Positions 35,683 to 44,783 of a stretch of DNA of 64,000 nucleotides are shown piece after piece. The position numbers and the translations under genes were made by a program. The DNA is from Prevotella melaninogenica (GTDB taxonomy: Bacteria > Bacteroidota > Bacteroidia > Bacteroidales > Bacteroidaceae): the NCBI RefSeq assembly GCF_018127925.1, contig NZ_CP072348.1:1346001-1410000 (forward strand). The letters run 5' to 3'. The notes under the pieces are model-generated. The model did no database searches and was not told where the DNA came from. It was given only the letters and a program-made list of their open reading frames with translations. How positions within the stretch are numbered: the stretch's first letter is position 1; every line of letters begins with the position of its first letter.

Positions 35683-36837
35683 TTATAACAAACGCTCAAT
35701 CTCCTGCTCAAGATTCTTAATCTGTGATGGGTTCTTCACAATATTGTTACCACGATCAATGAGATAAATGATAGGAAAGGCTTGTGCAGGAGCTGTATAA
35801 GCTTGACTGATACCAGTGTCATCATAGACATTAATCCATGGCAGATTAGCCACCTGCTCTTTCCAGAAATGAGCATTATCGTCTAATGAAACCATATAGA
35901 TTTCTAAGCCACGGTCATGGTACTTATTGTAAAGTTCGCGCAGTTGCATAATGTATTCTGTAGAACCCTTTGCTGCAAAGACATGGAAGTCGAGCAGAAC
36001 AACCTTACCTTTCAAATCAGTAAGATGGCGTTCTACACCACGGTTGTCACGTAATGGAAGGTCGACAACACCTAATTCCTTAGCTTCTATCTCCACTGGC
36101 TTATTCTGTGCCTTCACAATGCGTTCATCCTTCATACCCTTAATCGTGATGTTATGGAGATTTTGCGTACGCTCTGAACCGGGGTAATAAGTATCCCAAC
36201 TGGTTGCAACAGCACCAAACACCTTATTGTCAGCTACGTCTCTTGATGGGTCAAATATCAAATGTGCTTGATTACCTATTACAATATACTGGAACAAAGC
36301 AAAATAGCTATAGGCACGCATTGGCTCCTTGAAAATATAGTTGCGTGATACATCCTGTTTATAGTCGTTCATCAATACTGTGATAATTGAATCAGCAAGG
36401 TCAGGACGTTCTGCAAGAATAGACTGGCAACGTGCTTGTAAGTCAATTTGCTTCAGTGCCAATTCCTTGATTTTCTCATTCTCATAGGAACCCTTCACAC
36501 TATAATCGGTAGCCATCTGCGGATAAGTAGCCTTAACATTGACTGTCTCTGTAGAATCAATACCAATATTGATAATCTGTCCAGCAATGCGAAGTCGATA
36601 GAACTCTGGATTATCCACCTTATCACCAGAGAACGAAAAATCGCCCTTTTCATCGAGTTTAACAGAGTCAACAGTAGAAAATCCATTGAGTCCGTTATGC
36701 TCAAAATAGAGCAAAGAGTCCTTGGCATTTGCAATAGAACCTGTCACATGGAACTTTTCTCCCGTACAACTCGCCAGTGCAGCGAGTCCAACAATCGCAA
36801 AGCCTGCCGCCAAAATGTTTCCGATTTTATGCTTCAT
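35683..36837 (-). CDS. Lipoprotein with DUF4369 and thioredoxin-like domain lacking the CxxC motif
   Basis: 384-residue lipoprotein with lipobox ALASC (Cys24). Residues 28-125 form a beta-rich DUF4369-type domain (FHVTGSIANAKDSLLYFEH), 125-240 are helical, and 250-384 are a TlpA/AhpC-like thioredoxin fold (GKVVLLDFHVF, EIYMVSLDD, PWINVYDD, AFPIIYLIDRGN). At the place of the redox motif, after LLDFHVF, it has AAKGST with no cysteine, and only the lipid-anchor Cys and one other Cys (CQSIL) remain. So it probably lacks disulfide activity and may be a binding or scaffolding member. Strong promoter at 36876-36906, monocistronic. Confidence 0.82.
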   Translation of the reverse strand: MKHKIGNILAAGFAIVGLAALASCTGEKFHVTGSIANAKDSLLYFEHNGLNGFSTVDSVKLDEKGDFSFSGDKVDNPEFYRLRIAGQIINIGIDSTETVNVKATYPQMATDYSVKGSYENEKIKELALKQIDLQARCQSILAERPDLADSIITVLMNDYKQDVSRNYIFKEPMRAYSYFALFQYIVIGNQAHLIFDPSRDVADNKVFGAVATSWDTYYPGSERTQNLHNITIKGMKDERIVKAQNKPVEIEAKELGVVDLPLRDNRGVERHLTDLKGKVVLLDFHVFAAKGSTEYIMQLRELYNKYHDRGLEIYMVSLDDNAHFWKEQVANLPWINVYDDTGISQAYTAPAQAFPIIYLIDRGNNIVKNPSQIKNLEQEIERLL

Positions 36838-36875
36838 TGTTTAATAGATATTACGTTTTTATCTTATCTTCCTTG

Positions 36876-36906
36876 CAAAGGTAACGTAAAATGATAAAAC
36901 TGCAAA
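36876..36906 (-). promoter_or_regulatory. Promoter of the thioredoxin-fold lipoprotein gene
   Basis: The minus strand has TTTG (36903-36906), 19 bp, then TACCTTTG (36876-36883), a full consensus match. It gives a leader of about 30 nt. Confidence 0.75.
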
Positions 36907-37380
36907 GCAAATATCGTCAAATATTATCAAATTCACTATACTTAAACAAAACTCCCTCCAGCCACTAAAAAGAGATAACATTGATTACTTATAGCCATAT
37001 CTTAAACCCAAATCTACTTTTTAAAGAAACACTGAGATATATGTGCATAGAGGGCTTAACATACTATTATTTCTTCTCTTTTGATAAAAATTTGTCGATT
37101 TCATCGAGATTAATCAAATAAGAGTAACACTTATGAACCAAGTCCTTTATAAATAATTGGATACAAAAAGGACTTGTATCAACTAATAACATTGATACAA
37201 GCCCATTATATTTTTGTATTCATCTACCCTCTTTCACGATATTATCAACATTTGGAAATTACAATGTAACAGCCTATTTGATGTATAATATCAGGGTTTC
37301 AGAATACTTTTCTAACGTAGCAAGATAATCCATAGCTCCATGTTATAGATACCTTGCTCGTAGTTTTGTTATCTACTAAT
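36907..37380. terminator. Gene-free stretch holding the GH16 terminator hairpin (37173-37201)
   Basis: Within this gap the only structure I can support is CTTGTATCAA (37173-37182) / TTGATACAAG (37192-37201), a perfect 10-bp stem. On the minus strand it is followed by TCCTTTTTGT, and it lies about 180 bp beyond the GH16 stop codon. The remainder is AT-rich with no coding signal. Confidence 0.6.
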
Positions 37381-39411
37381 TTATTTTACCAGAACCTTCT
37401 TACCATTAATAATGTAGATTCCTGGATTTAATTTCCCTTTATCGTTCGCATCTCTTATCTTCATTCCATTGATAGAATAGACAGTACCATCATTTTGATT
37501 CGCGGAGTCTATCTTGTCTATAGCAATACTTGTAACAGTGTTATTTGAAGTATGACTCGTACCTATAATGTTAACACTACGCAAGTAGTATCCCTGTCCA
37601 GTTACCACCAAGCCATTCTGTTTTAACTCTTCGATAACCTTAGGCTCGAGGTCAAGACTATAGGTCTTTTCATCTTTTCCACTATCCAAGTTGATAATAC
37701 TACCATACTGTACGCTAAATGAGAACTTAGGTCTTTTTGAATCAGTAGAATTCTTTTTATTCTGGCGTAAGAAAATATTTCCTCCAGGATTAACATCTCT
37801 CACCACGAACTCAGGTTTCTGACCTTCCGCTAAATTTGCAAACAACTCTGCAGGGATAATTGTTTCGCCCCACTGGATTTCTTTGAAGCCATTCCAAATA
37901 GCATCCTTCTTGTCTGAATGACAAACGGTGTATAAACGGATGTTCTCACCTTGCAGTACACAGCCTTCACTCTTTAGTAACTTACTAAGTGCTTCTGTCA
38001 CAACGAAAGTTACCTGTGCGTCATTCTTAGCAAGCTCTGGCTTAAGCGTTGTGATAGCTTTTCCACTTTTATTAAAGATATCAAGACTTGCTTTTTGATT
38101 AGGGTCGCAGACCTCAAGGTCCATTACTAACTGATCACCAGGCTTTATGTTAGTAAACTTCTCTTTTGCAAGGTTAAGACTTATCTTCTGATTCTGTCTA
38201 TATTCTGGTAAGTTTCCAATCCATAGTAATTCATTTGCTCGTTTAAAAACGCGCAACCAGTCAATTTCTGTAACGAACTCCTTAGGGACCTTATTAATAT
38301 CACCTCCATACTTCGGGTTTAATTCTGGGTAGAGAGTACCACCAAATCCTGTATATGGATACATACTTGGTAGTATTTCTGTATTAGCTTCCCACGCCTT
38401 ACCACCTACTTGTCCTGTGATAGCAACGTCCCAAACACGGTCCTCTCCATACTTTGAAAGGTTTTGTGCTAAGAGTGCATTATAACGATATGGATACTTC
38501 GAATTGTTTGATTTATATCGATTATCCTTTGTACGGAAAACGGATTTAACTCTTCCATCTAAGAGGAAAGTTACAGCTAAGTGCATTGGATCACCTGGCT
38601 CTGGGTCAATCTGTGCACCATAGACATGGAAGTCTTTTCCTGGATCGAAGTCAATTTCCCTTACACGATCTCCATAGTCATTATGGTTATAAGTATTATT
38701 GGGGTATCCGTTTTTCCAACCGGCATTGTAGTCCATGCCATGGGTAGTTTGATGCAGATAAAAGCCTTTCTCTTTCATTGCATCTTTTCTGTCTTCATTA
38801 ACAAAGAACTCTTGTAAATCTATCTCAAATGTACTTGCTCCATTACAGTGACGAAGCCATAGTGCCATGCAAGTTCCGAACTCATATGGAATCTTAGCCT
38901 TCACCTCTATACGTGAGTAAAGAGGGTAGTAAGTTCCATGTTCTAAACCTTTACCACTCTCCAAGTCCGCTCCGTTAGCATTACGACTGGAGAGTGCACC
39001 AGACCACCAACCGTATTTACCAAAGTCATGTTTAGGCTTAAAAGGTGGTTGCACCTTTACGCTGTAATCGGTCCCAGCTGGGTCTTTTTTAGCGTCAGGA
39101 CGACGTCCTGTTAAAAGAGGTTCACGTGAAGCAGTAATATATGCCACACCATTCTTTACCTTAACCATATCGGCACGATAATACTGAACACCTCCCTGCC
39201 CTTCTGTATTACCGTAATCATCAAACTTGTAATTATACTTTGGATCACCATAGACGCCCCATTTAGATTCGTCAATCTTGTTTCCATTAAACTCATCGCC
39301 ACCATAGTAATTCCAACCAGCCATGGACGGTACGGCGTTCTGTGTTACTTGTGCAGATAGGTTAGAGAAGCCTAAACACAATGCACAAAGTATTAGTCCT
39401 GTTGTTTTCAT
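37381..39411 (-). CDS. Secreted GH16 endo-glycanase with type IX sorting tail
   Basis: 676 residues from the ATG at 39411, chosen because it is preceded by an A-rich stretch and starts a clean signal peptide (MKTTGLILCALCLGFSNLSAQ); the frame opens 12 codons earlier. The GH16 jelly-roll covers about 30-400 with the catalytic EIDLQE (nucleophile Glu196, acid/base Glu201). Family activity is hydrolysis of laminarin, agarose or similar beta-glycans; here the subtype is unclear. A beta domain of about 200 residues follows. The last 35 residues (TVYSINGMKI..., GIYIINGKKVLVK) look like the type IX C-terminal sorting signal, making it a probable PorU client. Orphan, with no SusC/D nearby. Confidence 0.85.
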   Translation of the reverse strand: MKTTGLILCALCLGFSNLSAQVTQNAVPSMAGWNYYGGDEFNGNKIDESKWGVYGDPKYNYKFDDYGNTEGQGGVQYYRADMVKVKNGVAYITASREPLLTGRRPDAKKDPAGTDYSVKVQPPFKPKHDFGKYGWWSGALSSRNANGADLESGKGLEHGTYYPLYSRIEVKAKIPYEFGTCMALWLRHCNGASTFEIDLQEFFVNEDRKDAMKEKGFYLHQTTHGMDYNAGWKNGYPNNTYNHNDYGDRVREIDFDPGKDFHVYGAQIDPEPGDPMHLAVTFLLDGRVKSVFRTKDNRYKSNNSKYPYRYNALLAQNLSKYGEDRVWDVAITGQVGGKAWEANTEILPSMYPYTGFGGTLYPELNPKYGGDINKVPKEFVTEIDWLRVFKRANELLWIGNLPEYRQNQKISLNLAKEKFTNIKPGDQLVMDLEVCDPNQKASLDIFNKSGKAITTLKPELAKNDAQVTFVVTEALSKLLKSEGCVLQGENIRLYTVCHSDKKDAIWNGFKEIQWGETIIPAELFANLAEGQKPEFVVRDVNPGGNIFLRQNKKNSTDSKRPKFSFSVQYGSIINLDSGKDEKTYSLDLEPKVIEELKQNGLVVTGQGYYLRSVNIIGTSHTSNNTVTSIAIDKIDSANQNDGTVYSINGMKIRDANDKGKLNPGIYIINGKKVLVK

Positions 39412-39556
39412 GTTGATTTTGTTTAAAAGTAGCCTTATGCCACTCATGTTATTTAATTAGATAAAGGTAGCTTGATATTAAACAGGGATACTAAAACATC
39501 TTGTAAAGCTATCCTGTTATAATGCTTGAATCTGATCATTAGCTAACCTTCGGCTG

Positions 39557-39564
39557 CAAAATTA
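39557..39564 (-). promoter_or_regulatory. Candidate -7 box of the GH16 gene
   Basis: TAATTTTG on the minus strand, about 146 bp upstream of the chosen ATG, within TAATTTTGCAGCC. No clear -33. It would give a leader of about 140 nt. Confidence 0.4.
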
Positions 39565-39798
39565 CACTATTCACCGCATATTTACATGCTTTGTGGCTCA
39601 GATAGAGTGCAAAATAACAGTAAGGTGTTGTAAACGTATTCATTTTTTGTTGAAGAATATAATATGAACACGCCTATTGTTTATTTATGTTTCGTTTTTA
39701 TCTCAATGCGTCTCAACGAAATAATCCTTTGAAAAATAGTCACGTTTTAAAGACAAATCTCTAAATTTGCTTCATGAATTGCAAACTTAGAGATCGGG

Positions 39799-40311
39799 TT
39801 AAAAGTCGTCTATATTCTTAATCTCTATATAATCGTGGAGTCTACCACGCATCATACCTTTTTCTTGTTGGTCATTTAGCAGGGCTATAAGACTATCCCA
39901 AAAACCCTTCACGTTGACTAAGGTAACCTTCTTATGATGATAACCAATAGAAGCAGAGGCTGCAACAGTGAAAATTTCATCAATTGTTCCGATACCACCT
40001 GGTAAAGCATAGAACTCATCAGAGCGTTCCATGATGATGGCCTTGCGATCAGTAAGATCCTCACAAGGAATCTCTACATCTACATAGTCGCTAACTCTAC
40101 GTCCTTCCTCTAAGATACGAGGGATAACTCCGATAGTACGTCCACCAGCTTCATGTACAGCTTTACCAATACACTCCATCAATCCACTGTTAGCTCCACC
40201 ATAAACGAGCGTATGCCCGTTCTCTCCGATCCATCGTCCCAACTCTTCCGCAGCACGGAAGTAGTCGGGAGCAATGTTATTATTTGCAGAACAAAATACT
40301 GCTATATTCAT
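39799..40311 (-). CDS. LOG-family nucleotide phosphoribohydrolase (TIGR00730)
   Basis: 170 residues from ATG 40311. The frame is open 26 codons further up, but MNIAVFCSANN is the family start and the -7 box at 40337-40344 would place transcription start between the two. A Rossmann-like fold with YGGANSGLMECIG (48-60) and the LOG signature ALPGGIGTIDEIF gives it away. These proteins release the base from nucleoside 5'-monophosphates, as in plant cytokinin activation; in bacteria the substrate is often AMP or cytokinin monophosphates. Old annotations as lysine decarboxylase are misleading. Monocistronic. Confidence 0.88.
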   Translation of the reverse strand: MNIAVFCSANNNIAPDYFRAAEELGRWIGENGHTLVYGGANSGLMECIGKAVHEAGGRTIGVIPRILEEGRRVSDYVDVEIPCEDLTDRKAIIMERSDEFYALPGGIGTIDEIFTVAASASIGYHHKKVTLVNVKGFWDSLIALLNDQQEKGMMRGRLHDYIEIKNIDDF

Positions 40312-40336
40312 TTTATTCCTATTTTTTATTTGTGTA

Positions 40337-40344
40337 CAAAGATA
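40337..40344 (-). promoter_or_regulatory. -7 box of the LOG-family gene
   Basis: TATCTTTG on the minus strand, 26 bp before the chosen ATG. It implies a leader of about 20 nt and rules out the upstream in-frame ATG at 40389. Confidence 0.55.
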
Positions 40345-40695
40345 CAAAAAATAATTGAGTACATTACATCTTATAGTTCTTCGATGCATTTTCTCATTAT
40401 TATGAAAGAATCTTCTGTAATGTGCGAAGTACTTTTAAGCAGGTATATGCTGCTTAGATACATTTGGTGTGAAAGCTTCATATAATTGAAAGGAAAATGA
40501 GGTAAGGTTAAAGAAAATAGTAAGGGAAGAATTAAATAAGTATTGGTTGTTGAAGAATAGCTTTTATTTTGCATTCATTACTGTCACGTTCTCATTATAT
40601 ATAAACTCTTAGTAATCAATAAGTTAATTTAAATATACAAAGTGTCAGCAACTATAATTAAAACAAAATTAGGGCTTTTGAAAGATCTATTTATA

Positions 40696-41262
40696 GGCTC
40701 TTCCGTTAAATGCGTAGATGCTTTTCGTACTGCTTTAACGGAAGGACCGAAGTTATTCATTAAACAATACCATAACTAAGACTGTCAACTATCTATCCTA
40801 TTATTAGCCTCTTTCATTGAAAACCTTTACACTTTAAGGCTTCGAATATCTACATACAAGGGTTTGAAATATCATTACATATTTTCAAATAAGACATCTA
40901 TAAATAACGGTAAAAACACAGATAAGGAGTATATTTGTAACCACATGAAAGTCAATTAGTTATAAAATAGCAAAGTAAACGGTGCTTTATTGGATTTCAA
41001 AAGGGCGTTAGTAAGCGTCTTAAAGGGCATCTTTTGCAAGCCAATTAGGCGTCTTTTAGAAGCCAAAAGAGCATGTATTGGTTTTGAGTTGCATAAAAAT
41101 AGTTTACAAATATCAATTGGTAAGAGAATCTGCTGTTTGTAGAAGACAAAAAGACATAATAATGGATAGACATTTTTTTTTTTGCCTTTTCTACATTATA
41201 TCTTGTAGTTTATTCCTTTTATATACCTAATGGGATATATCTATCCATTTAACGGAAGAGCC
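40696..41262 (+). mobile_element. Complete 567-bp non-coding inverted-repeat element (MITE), copy 2
   Basis: The ends are perfect 17-bp inverted repeats, GGCTCTTCCGTTAAATG at 40696-40712 and its complement at 41246-41262. TATTTATA directly flanks both sides (40688-40695 and 41263-41270), a perfect 8-bp target duplication. No transposase frame is present. Ends beginning GGCTCTTCC with 8-bp duplications resemble the ISL3 family as I recall it, so an ISL3-type enzyme probably moved it. The left end holds an inner hairpin (CTTCCGTTAAA with TTTAACGGAAG, 40699-40744). The conserved core of the family is at about 40975-41110. Confidence 0.88.
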
Positions 41263-41284
41263 TATTTATAACCTTTTCTGAGGT

Positions 41285-42418
41285 TTATTGTCGTCCTCCT
41301 GTTAAGAAGTAGAGTGAGATAGGAGATATACGTCTAAGTAATATGAAAGATAGAAGGCAAACAGTTGTGAGGATAACAGGGGAAAGGAAATAAACAATCA
41401 GTACACTTGTAGCTCCAGTGATAGGTAACCATTCCAATTTGAGAGACCACAAAATAATACCTTGAGGAAGTGTGTGTGCTGCATAGATAAAGAACGATGA
41501 ATCCGTTAATATATTAGGAATCAATTTAGGGGTAAGCCCTTGTTGCTGTCTACGCTCAATGCTGTATGTGGTCAGAGAGATTATAGTAACGATTAAGGCA
41601 GCATACATGAGGTTAGCAAGTTGTGCCCAGTAGAAGAGACAGGCACCGATGATTCCATATATTCCGTAGGGCTTAAACAGCTTTGTTACATCCCATTTTA
41701 GAATGGTAAAGGTTGCTCCAAGACTAAAAAATAATAGCCCCTGCGCCCATCCTTCCCATTGATTAGGAAAATAATGAATAGCGTATAGAAATATTATAAG
41801 CACATATAATGCTAATCTTTTGTGCCATCGAGAAAGGAAATGGATGGTTGTATAAATGAACGGAGAGACAAGTGACAATACCATAAGGTTGCGAATGAAC
41901 CATAAAGGAATGTCTATTGGGGTAGTAAGACCACCTTTCTGTCCAATCAGACTTGTGTCCCAGAAAATTAAAAGATAATCTTTAATGGTGAAATTAGATA
42001 GCGGCTTATCAATAATAGCAGTCCATCCTGGGCGTAAAGAACTACCAATGGCGATGATTAGGAGGAACAATAAGTTCCATAATATATAAGGTATGAGCAA
42101 CGATTGCAGCCTATGACGGATCTTATTGATATATACCTTACGTGTAAACTGTTTACAATGAAAGAACAACAAGCCGCTAATGAAAAAGAAAAACGGGTTC
42201 GCTAATGGAGCAAGCGAACCCGATATAAAGTCGATGAATGTTCCTAATGACAGGGTGATATTACCTATTGGGAGCGAAAAAGATGCTTTTAAAGCATTGT
42301 CCCAAGCAAATGATACACCTTTGAAGTTAGAATGAACGAACAATACTAATACGATTAGTGGAAATCGTAAAGCAGTAATAACCTGTGACAGTGTGCTATC
42401 TTTGTTCGTTCTAATCAT
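41285..42418 (-). CDS. Membrane acyltransferase (acyltransferase 3 / OafA-like)
   Basis: 377 residues with about ten hydrophobic segments. The opening TALRFPLIVLVLFVHSNFKG carries the Arg and His pattern of acyltransferase family 3, which moves acetyl or other acyl groups onto surface sugars. FFFFISGLLFFH near residue 80 and LWFIRNLMVLSL near 165 are typical. It starts 11 bp after the flavodiiron gene, so they may share a transcript although the functions look unrelated. Its 3' end lies only 15 bp from the inserted element's target duplication. Confidence 0.8.
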   Translation of the reverse strand: MIRTNKDSTLSQVITALRFPLIVLVLFVHSNFKGVSFAWDNALKASFSLPIGNITLSLGTFIDFISGSLAPLANPFFFFISGLLFFHCKQFTRKVYINKIRHRLQSLLIPYILWNLLFLLIIAIGSSLRPGWTAIIDKPLSNFTIKDYLLIFWDTSLIGQKGGLTTPIDIPLWFIRNLMVLSLVSPFIYTTIHFLSRWHKRLALYVLIIFLYAIHYFPNQWEGWAQGLLFFSLGATFTILKWDVTKLFKPYGIYGIIGACLFYWAQLANLMYAALIVTIISLTTYSIERRQQQGLTPKLIPNILTDSSFFIYAAHTLPQGIILWSLKLEWLPITGATSVLIVYFLSPVILTTVCLLSFILLRRISPISLYFLTGGRQ

Positions 42419-42429
42419 CTTAGACCCTT

Positions 42430-43620
42430 TTATTCAGCTAATAATTTAGCTGCCATCTCACGGCCTAAGCGATTGCACTCTTCCTTAATCTCTGGTGTGA
42501 GTGCTTGCTTCATCTCTACTGGCTCACCCACTTTTTCGAAGTGGAGGTGATTCTCATTCCATTCTCCAATGGCAGCAACAGCCTTTGAAGCCCAAGAGTA
42601 AGAACCAAACCAACCAATAAGATGGTTCTTGATATCGCGATTAGCAACCTCCTGCAAGAGTACATCCATCTCGTGATAGAGTCCTGCATTATAGGTAGGA
42701 GCACCAACAATCAAGCCACGGAAGCGGAAGATGTCTTGGAGAATATAGCTGTGGTGTGTCTTAGAAACATTGTACAAACGAATATTCTTCACACCAGCAA
42801 GCGATGCTGAACGTGCAATCTGTTCTGCCATACGCTCTGTATTGCCATACATTGTACCATAGCAAATCACCAAACCAGGTTCTGTTTCGTACTTAGACAT
42901 ACGGTCATACAGTCCGATAACCTTGTCAACATACTTGTGCCATACTGGTCCGTGAGTAGAGCAGATATAATCAATATGAATACCCGCAAGCTTCTTCAAT
43001 GCGTTCTGAACAGGTGTTCCGTACTTTCCAACGATGTTAGAATAGTAGCGAACCATCTCTAACCAACACCAATCAGTATCAATCTCTTGATCGATGAGAC
43101 CGCCATTTAATGCACCAAAACAGCCAAATGCATCACCTGTAAAGAGGTGGCTGACCTCACCTTTGCAGAGTGTCATCATTGTCTCAGGCCAGTGAACCAT
43201 TGGAGTCATAAAGAACTGTAAGGTATGATTACCTAAGCTCAACTCCTCACCATTCTTAACCTCTAACGTATTATCCTTGACACCATAGAATCCTGACATC
43301 ATATCAAAGGTTTTCTTATTACCGATAACTTGGATGTTAGGATAATATTTACGCAGCAAACCTATTGAACCAGAGTGGTCAGGCTCCATGTGGTTAATGA
43401 CTAAGTAATCAATCTGTCGGTCGCCCAACACCTCACGAAGTCTCTCTATAAACTGTGTAAAGAAGTCTACTTCTACTGTATCAATAAGGCAAACCTTCTC
43501 ATCATCAATGAGGTAAGAGTTATAGGTCACACCATAAGGCAGTGGCCATAATCCTTCAAAAAGGTTCTTATTACGATCGTTAACTCCTACGTAATAAACT
43601 TTATTGGCAATTTCTATCAT
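42430..43620 (-). CDS. Flavodiiron protein (FprA-type O2/NO reductase)
   Basis: 396-residue soluble enzyme that reduces O2 to water or NO to N2O and protects strict anaerobes. The N-terminal beta-lactamase-like domain carries the diiron ligands HMEPDH (His77, Glu79, Asp81, His82), HWPET (about 148), FTGDAFG (Asp) and STHGPVWH (His). The C-terminal flavodoxin domain starts near 253 with GTMYGNTERMAEQIA, the FMN phosphate loop, and WFGSYSWA follows. No rubredoxin domain. It fits an anaerobe exposed to oral oxygen. A lone acyltransferase gene follows. Confidence 0.94.
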   Translation of the reverse strand: MIEIANKVYYVGVNDRNKNLFEGLWPLPYGVTYNSYLIDDEKVCLIDTVEVDFFTQFIERLREVLGDRQIDYLVINHMEPDHSGSIGLLRKYYPNIQVIGNKKTFDMMSGFYGVKDNTLEVKNGEELSLGNHTLQFFMTPMVHWPETMMTLCKGEVSHLFTGDAFGCFGALNGGLIDQEIDTDWCWLEMVRYYSNIVGKYGTPVQNALKKLAGIHIDYICSTHGPVWHKYVDKVIGLYDRMSKYETEPGLVICYGTMYGNTERMAEQIARSASLAGVKNIRLYNVSKTHHSYILQDIFRFRGLIVGAPTYNAGLYHEMDVLLQEVANRDIKNHLIGWFGSYSWASKAVAAIGEWNENHLHFEKVGEPVEMKQALTPEIKEECNRLGREMAAKLLAE

Positions 43621-43659
43621 TTTATTTTTGAATTTATGTAGTTTCTTTTGTTAACTTAT

Positions 43660-43703
43660 TGGGCTTATTAGACCAATTGGGTTTATTGAGCTAATAAGGC
43701 TAA
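43660..43703. repeat. GGGCTTATTAG/CTAATAAGGC dispersed short repeat, copy B
   Basis: Contains GGGCTTATTAGACCAATTGG and then TTATTGAGCTAATAAGG; it matches the segment at 28702-28738 and abuts the stop codon of the PfkB kinase gene. Confidence 0.5.
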
Positions 43704-44642
43704 TTATAAAGCCCCCTCCTTCATCTTCTCACCAAACTCCTTACTTACATAGTTGAAGATGTCCTTGCAGCAGTCTGCAGAGAACGCCAAAGCGAAGTTG
43801 ATAAGTTTGTCCCATTGCTCTTCCGTCAGTCCTCTTTCGAGGTCGGCACGAGTGATACCATGCTTCAACATACCGAAGATGAAGCCAGCATTAAAGTTGT
43901 CACCGGCTCCGATTGTACTAACAACATTCGTGTCGAGAACAGGATAGGACTTTTTCAGTTCCTTACCACTGCGCACTTCAACAGGCTGACTTCCCTGTGT
44001 ATAGATAAACTGCTTGCAATAAAAAGAAATCTCCGCATTATAGACCTTATCAGCATCTTCTTTTTTATAAATCGTTGCGAAGTCCTCCAAACTACCACGT
44101 ACGATATCCGCATAATCAAGATTTTCTATCAAATTAGGGGTAATCTTAATAACATCATCCTTATGTGCAGGACGGAAGTTAACATCGTAGTAGATGATTG
44201 CACCACGTGAACGTGCATAATCAAGTAGTCCTACCACCTGTGGACGAATCACCGGATTCACCGCATAAAAGGAACTAAAAAGCACGATATCATCGGGTTG
44301 TATATCAGGGAATGTGAAATCTAATTGAACGTGTGGTTGGTCTTTGTAGAAGATATACTCAGCATCATTCTTTTCATTGAGGAAAGCGAGTGATACAGGT
44401 GACTTAGAATCAGGGAAGGTTGAAATGTTATCAGCATTCACACCATTGTCCTTCAAGAAGTCGATAATATATTTTCCAACATGGTCATTACCCGCCTCAG
44501 AGATAAACGATGTGTTGACTCCGCAGCGTCCTAACGACGTAATGGCGTTAAAGGTAGAACCACCCGGAACTGCCTCAACTGGTTTATTATCCTTAAAGAT
44601 GATGTCTAAGACGGTTTCACCGATACCTATAACTTTCCGCAT
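43704..44642 (-). CDS. PfkB-family carbohydrate kinase
   Basis: 312 residues. GETVLDIIF and PGGSTFNAITSLGR (26-39) form the sugar-binding start, and STIGAGDNFNAGF (241-253) carries the catalytic Asp247. It differs from the fructokinase at 5804 in length and sequence, and no sugar-import gene lies beside it, so the substrate (fructose, ribose, adenosine or another) is open. A full consensus promoter at 44680-44710 gives a leader of about 30 nt. It is separated by 83 bp from the flavodiiron gene downstream. Confidence 0.85.
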   Translation of the reverse strand: MRKVIGIGETVLDIIFKDNKPVEAVPGGSTFNAITSLGRCGVNTSFISEAGNDHVGKYIIDFLKDNGVNADNISTFPDSKSPVSLAFLNEKNDAEYIFYKDQPHVQLDFTFPDIQPDDIVLFSSFYAVNPVIRPQVVGLLDYARSRGAIIYYDVNFRPAHKDDVIKITPNLIENLDYADIVRGSLEDFATIYKKEDADKVYNAEISFYCKQFIYTQGSQPVEVRSGKELKKSYPVLDTNVVSTIGAGDNFNAGFIFGMLKHGITRADLERGLTEEQWDKLINFALAFSADCCKDIFNYVSKEFGEKMKEGAL

Positions 44643-44679
44643 TTTATTGTGAATTATGTTGTTTCTCGCTTTAGTTGTG

Positions 44680-44710
44680 CAAATATACTGAAATTTAAGC
44701 GGAACACAAA
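44680..44710 (-). promoter_or_regulatory. Promoter of the PfkB kinase
   Basis: The minus strand has TTTG (44707-44710), 19 bp, TATATTTG (44680-44687). It shares the 141-bp gap with the divergent M16 peptidase promoter. Confidence 0.75.
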
Positions 44711-44769
44711 ATGAATCGAGTTCTTTTTTCTTTGTCTATTAAAGTCTATTAGTTTTCATTCTTTTTTCT

Positions 44770-44777
44770 TAATTTTG
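44770..44777 (+). promoter_or_regulatory. -7 box of the M16 peptidase gene, almost touching its ATG
   Basis: TAATTTTG ends 6 bp before the ATG at 44784. A start point 5-7 nt after the box would fall at or within a few bases of the ATG, giving a leaderless or nearly leaderless mRNA. The -33 region is poor. Confidence 0.5.
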
Positions 44778-44783
44778 CACCCT

